From contig OZ024744.1 of the NCBI GenBank assembly GCA_964016885.1, forward strand, positions 71,280,136 through 71,344,135: a stretch of DNA of 64,000 nt. The letters are read 5' to 3'. Each line of letters starts with the position of its first letter. The stretch's first letter is position 1. Shown piece after piece: positions 63,050-64,000 of this stretch. The DNA comes from Eledone cirrhosa (taxonomy: Eukaryota > Mollusca > Cephalopoda > Octopoda > Eledonidae). Below the pieces are notes generated by a model. The model was given only the letters and a program-made list of their open reading frames with translations, did not search any database and was not told where the DNA came from. Made by a program: the position numbers and the translations under genes.

Positions 63050-64000
63050 AAAATTTAAAAGAGGATAAAGAGATCACTCACCCTTCGTCTCCTGGAGACC
63101 AGGCCGCACGATTTACATGGGGGTGTTGGAGGGATTGTCTGGATGGGTGGTGGTTTCCGGCGGGGTGGGGGCGGAGATGTTTGGTGGGGTGGGGTCTGGT
63201 GGGATGGAGGTGTCTGGGGTGGGGAGACATTTGAGAAGGACGCGGTTAAGTGGTTTCACGCAGGAATTCCTCACATCCTTCTCAAATGTTTCTTTTAGGG
63301 ACCTATAAGTTTGTATAGGGACCCTAATCAGTTTTAGGTTCAGTTTCTTTGTTATTTTTAATAGAGTGGGCGAAAGTTTTCCCTTCGGTTTTCACCGAAG
63401 GGTCGTTCGTGATGGTCTCCATTGGTGTTTTGTTTTGAGTGTTTATGTAAGTGTAAGTGTAATTTTCTTGTGTTGTGTTTGTTTTTGTCTGTAGTTCTTG
63501 TGTGTGCTTTCGTTTTGTTGTAGGTATTTTGTTTTCAGGAGGTGGGGGTTTTGTTTGTGAAGTTTTTGTTGTTTGTGTTGGTGGTTGTATGTTTGTGGTA
63601 GTGTTTGCTGGTTTTTTGCTTTTGTGATGTTTTTTCTTTCTTTTCGAGCGATGGGGTTCTCCCTCGTCTTCACTGGGTGATGGCGAGATAGCCTCATCTG
63701 TTGTATCGTCTGTGTGATTGGGGAGGGGTATGTCTTAGGGAGCTGTTGTGTCTGTATGTGATTTTGCAGTGGTTTTAGGTGGAGTGGGGTTGGGTGGGAC
63801 TGTGTTTGTTGTGGTTATTTTTGTGTGTTGGTGTTGTTGTGGTGGTGTTGGTGGTTGTGTTGTTTTGATGGGTGTCGGCAGAAGAGCCTTTTTTTGATTC
63901 ATTAATTTAGGACAGGAAGCCCTCAGGTGACCCCTGCTAAAGCAATGGTAACATGAAGGCCGCCTACCCTCAACCGAAAAGTTTATGTAGGTGAGTCCGT
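63050..64000 (-). pseudogene. Second LINE-B, ORF1 C-terminal part, runs off window
   Basis: Zinc knuckle CYHCFSRGHLRASC (about 63910-63955), P/T/Q-rich region, ISPSPSEDEGEPHRSKRKKK, KTPMETITNDPSVKTEGKTF and, after a frameshift near 63335, KETFEKDVRNSCVKPLNRVL. Domain order equals ORF1 of the first LINE-B. One in-frame TAA near 63735. Confidence 0.75.

Overview
The window is animal nuclear DNA, almost certainly from a cephalopod mollusc and most likely an octopus. The main evidence is a tRNA-derived SINE present in about 15 copies or fragments. Its body (GATTGGCAGTATCGGTAGAG head, GGGGTCGATAAAATAAAG middle, GCCAAAAGTAGAAACAATT end) matches the OK-type SINE described from octopus. The AT-rich base composition, many TA, TG and GATG microsatellites, and dense RTE-, Tx1- and Penelope-type retroelements fit this. 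I found no convincing host gene: no spliced coding exons, rRNA or genuine tRNA. The long open frames belong to mobile elements.

Names used below. LINE-A: non-LTR retrotransposon with a PHD-like zinc finger after the reverse transcriptase (RT), a 3' tail of 48-bp repeats and a (GATGAT)n end; at least 12 fragments. LINE-B: L1/Tx1-like element with ORF1 (CCHC knuckle) and ORF2 (endonuclease, EN, plus RT plus zinc-binding C-terminus). LINE-C: R4/Dong-like RT. LINE-D: Rex3/RTE-like RT. PLE: Penelope-like element with GIY-YIG nuclease. M1-M6: copies of a piggyBac-type MITE with TTAA ends.

Layout. 0-5.6 kb: decayed LINE fragments on both strands with MITE M1. 5.8-9.3 kb: a PLE with a 630-codon frame and a hammerhead-ribozyme-like 3' end. 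10-15.3 kb: a 5'-truncated LINE-A inserted in an older repeat, then LINE-A and LINE-B debris. 16.2-21.5 kb: hAT relic, nested MITEs and LINEs. 21.9-26.1 kb: PLE ends, a mariner relic, and a LINE-A 48-bp minisatellite. 26.9-37.8 kb: SINEs, a large compound microsatellite, LINE-C, hAT-type MITEs and LINE tails. 38-40.3 kb: LINE-D split by a hairpin repeat, a solo LTR and a SINE. 41-51 kb: SINE-rich, including a five-unit tandem array. 52.2-54.1 kb: three long palindromes plus PLE end motifs. 54.6-56.8 kb: LINE and SINE pieces. 56.9-62.7 kb: a nearly complete LINE-B on the minus strand. 62.7-64 kb: a second LINE-B running off the window.

The elements show how this DNA was built, by repeated insertion of younger elements into older ones. 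In several cases the empty site can be read directly, because the host repeat or reading frame closes up exactly when the insert is removed. The most informative signals are the hammerhead-like motifs at PLE ends, the TTAA MITE family with proven target-site duplications, the palindrome cluster and the SINE array. I see no evidence for a new host pathway. Family names rest on motif recognition from memory, not on a search.
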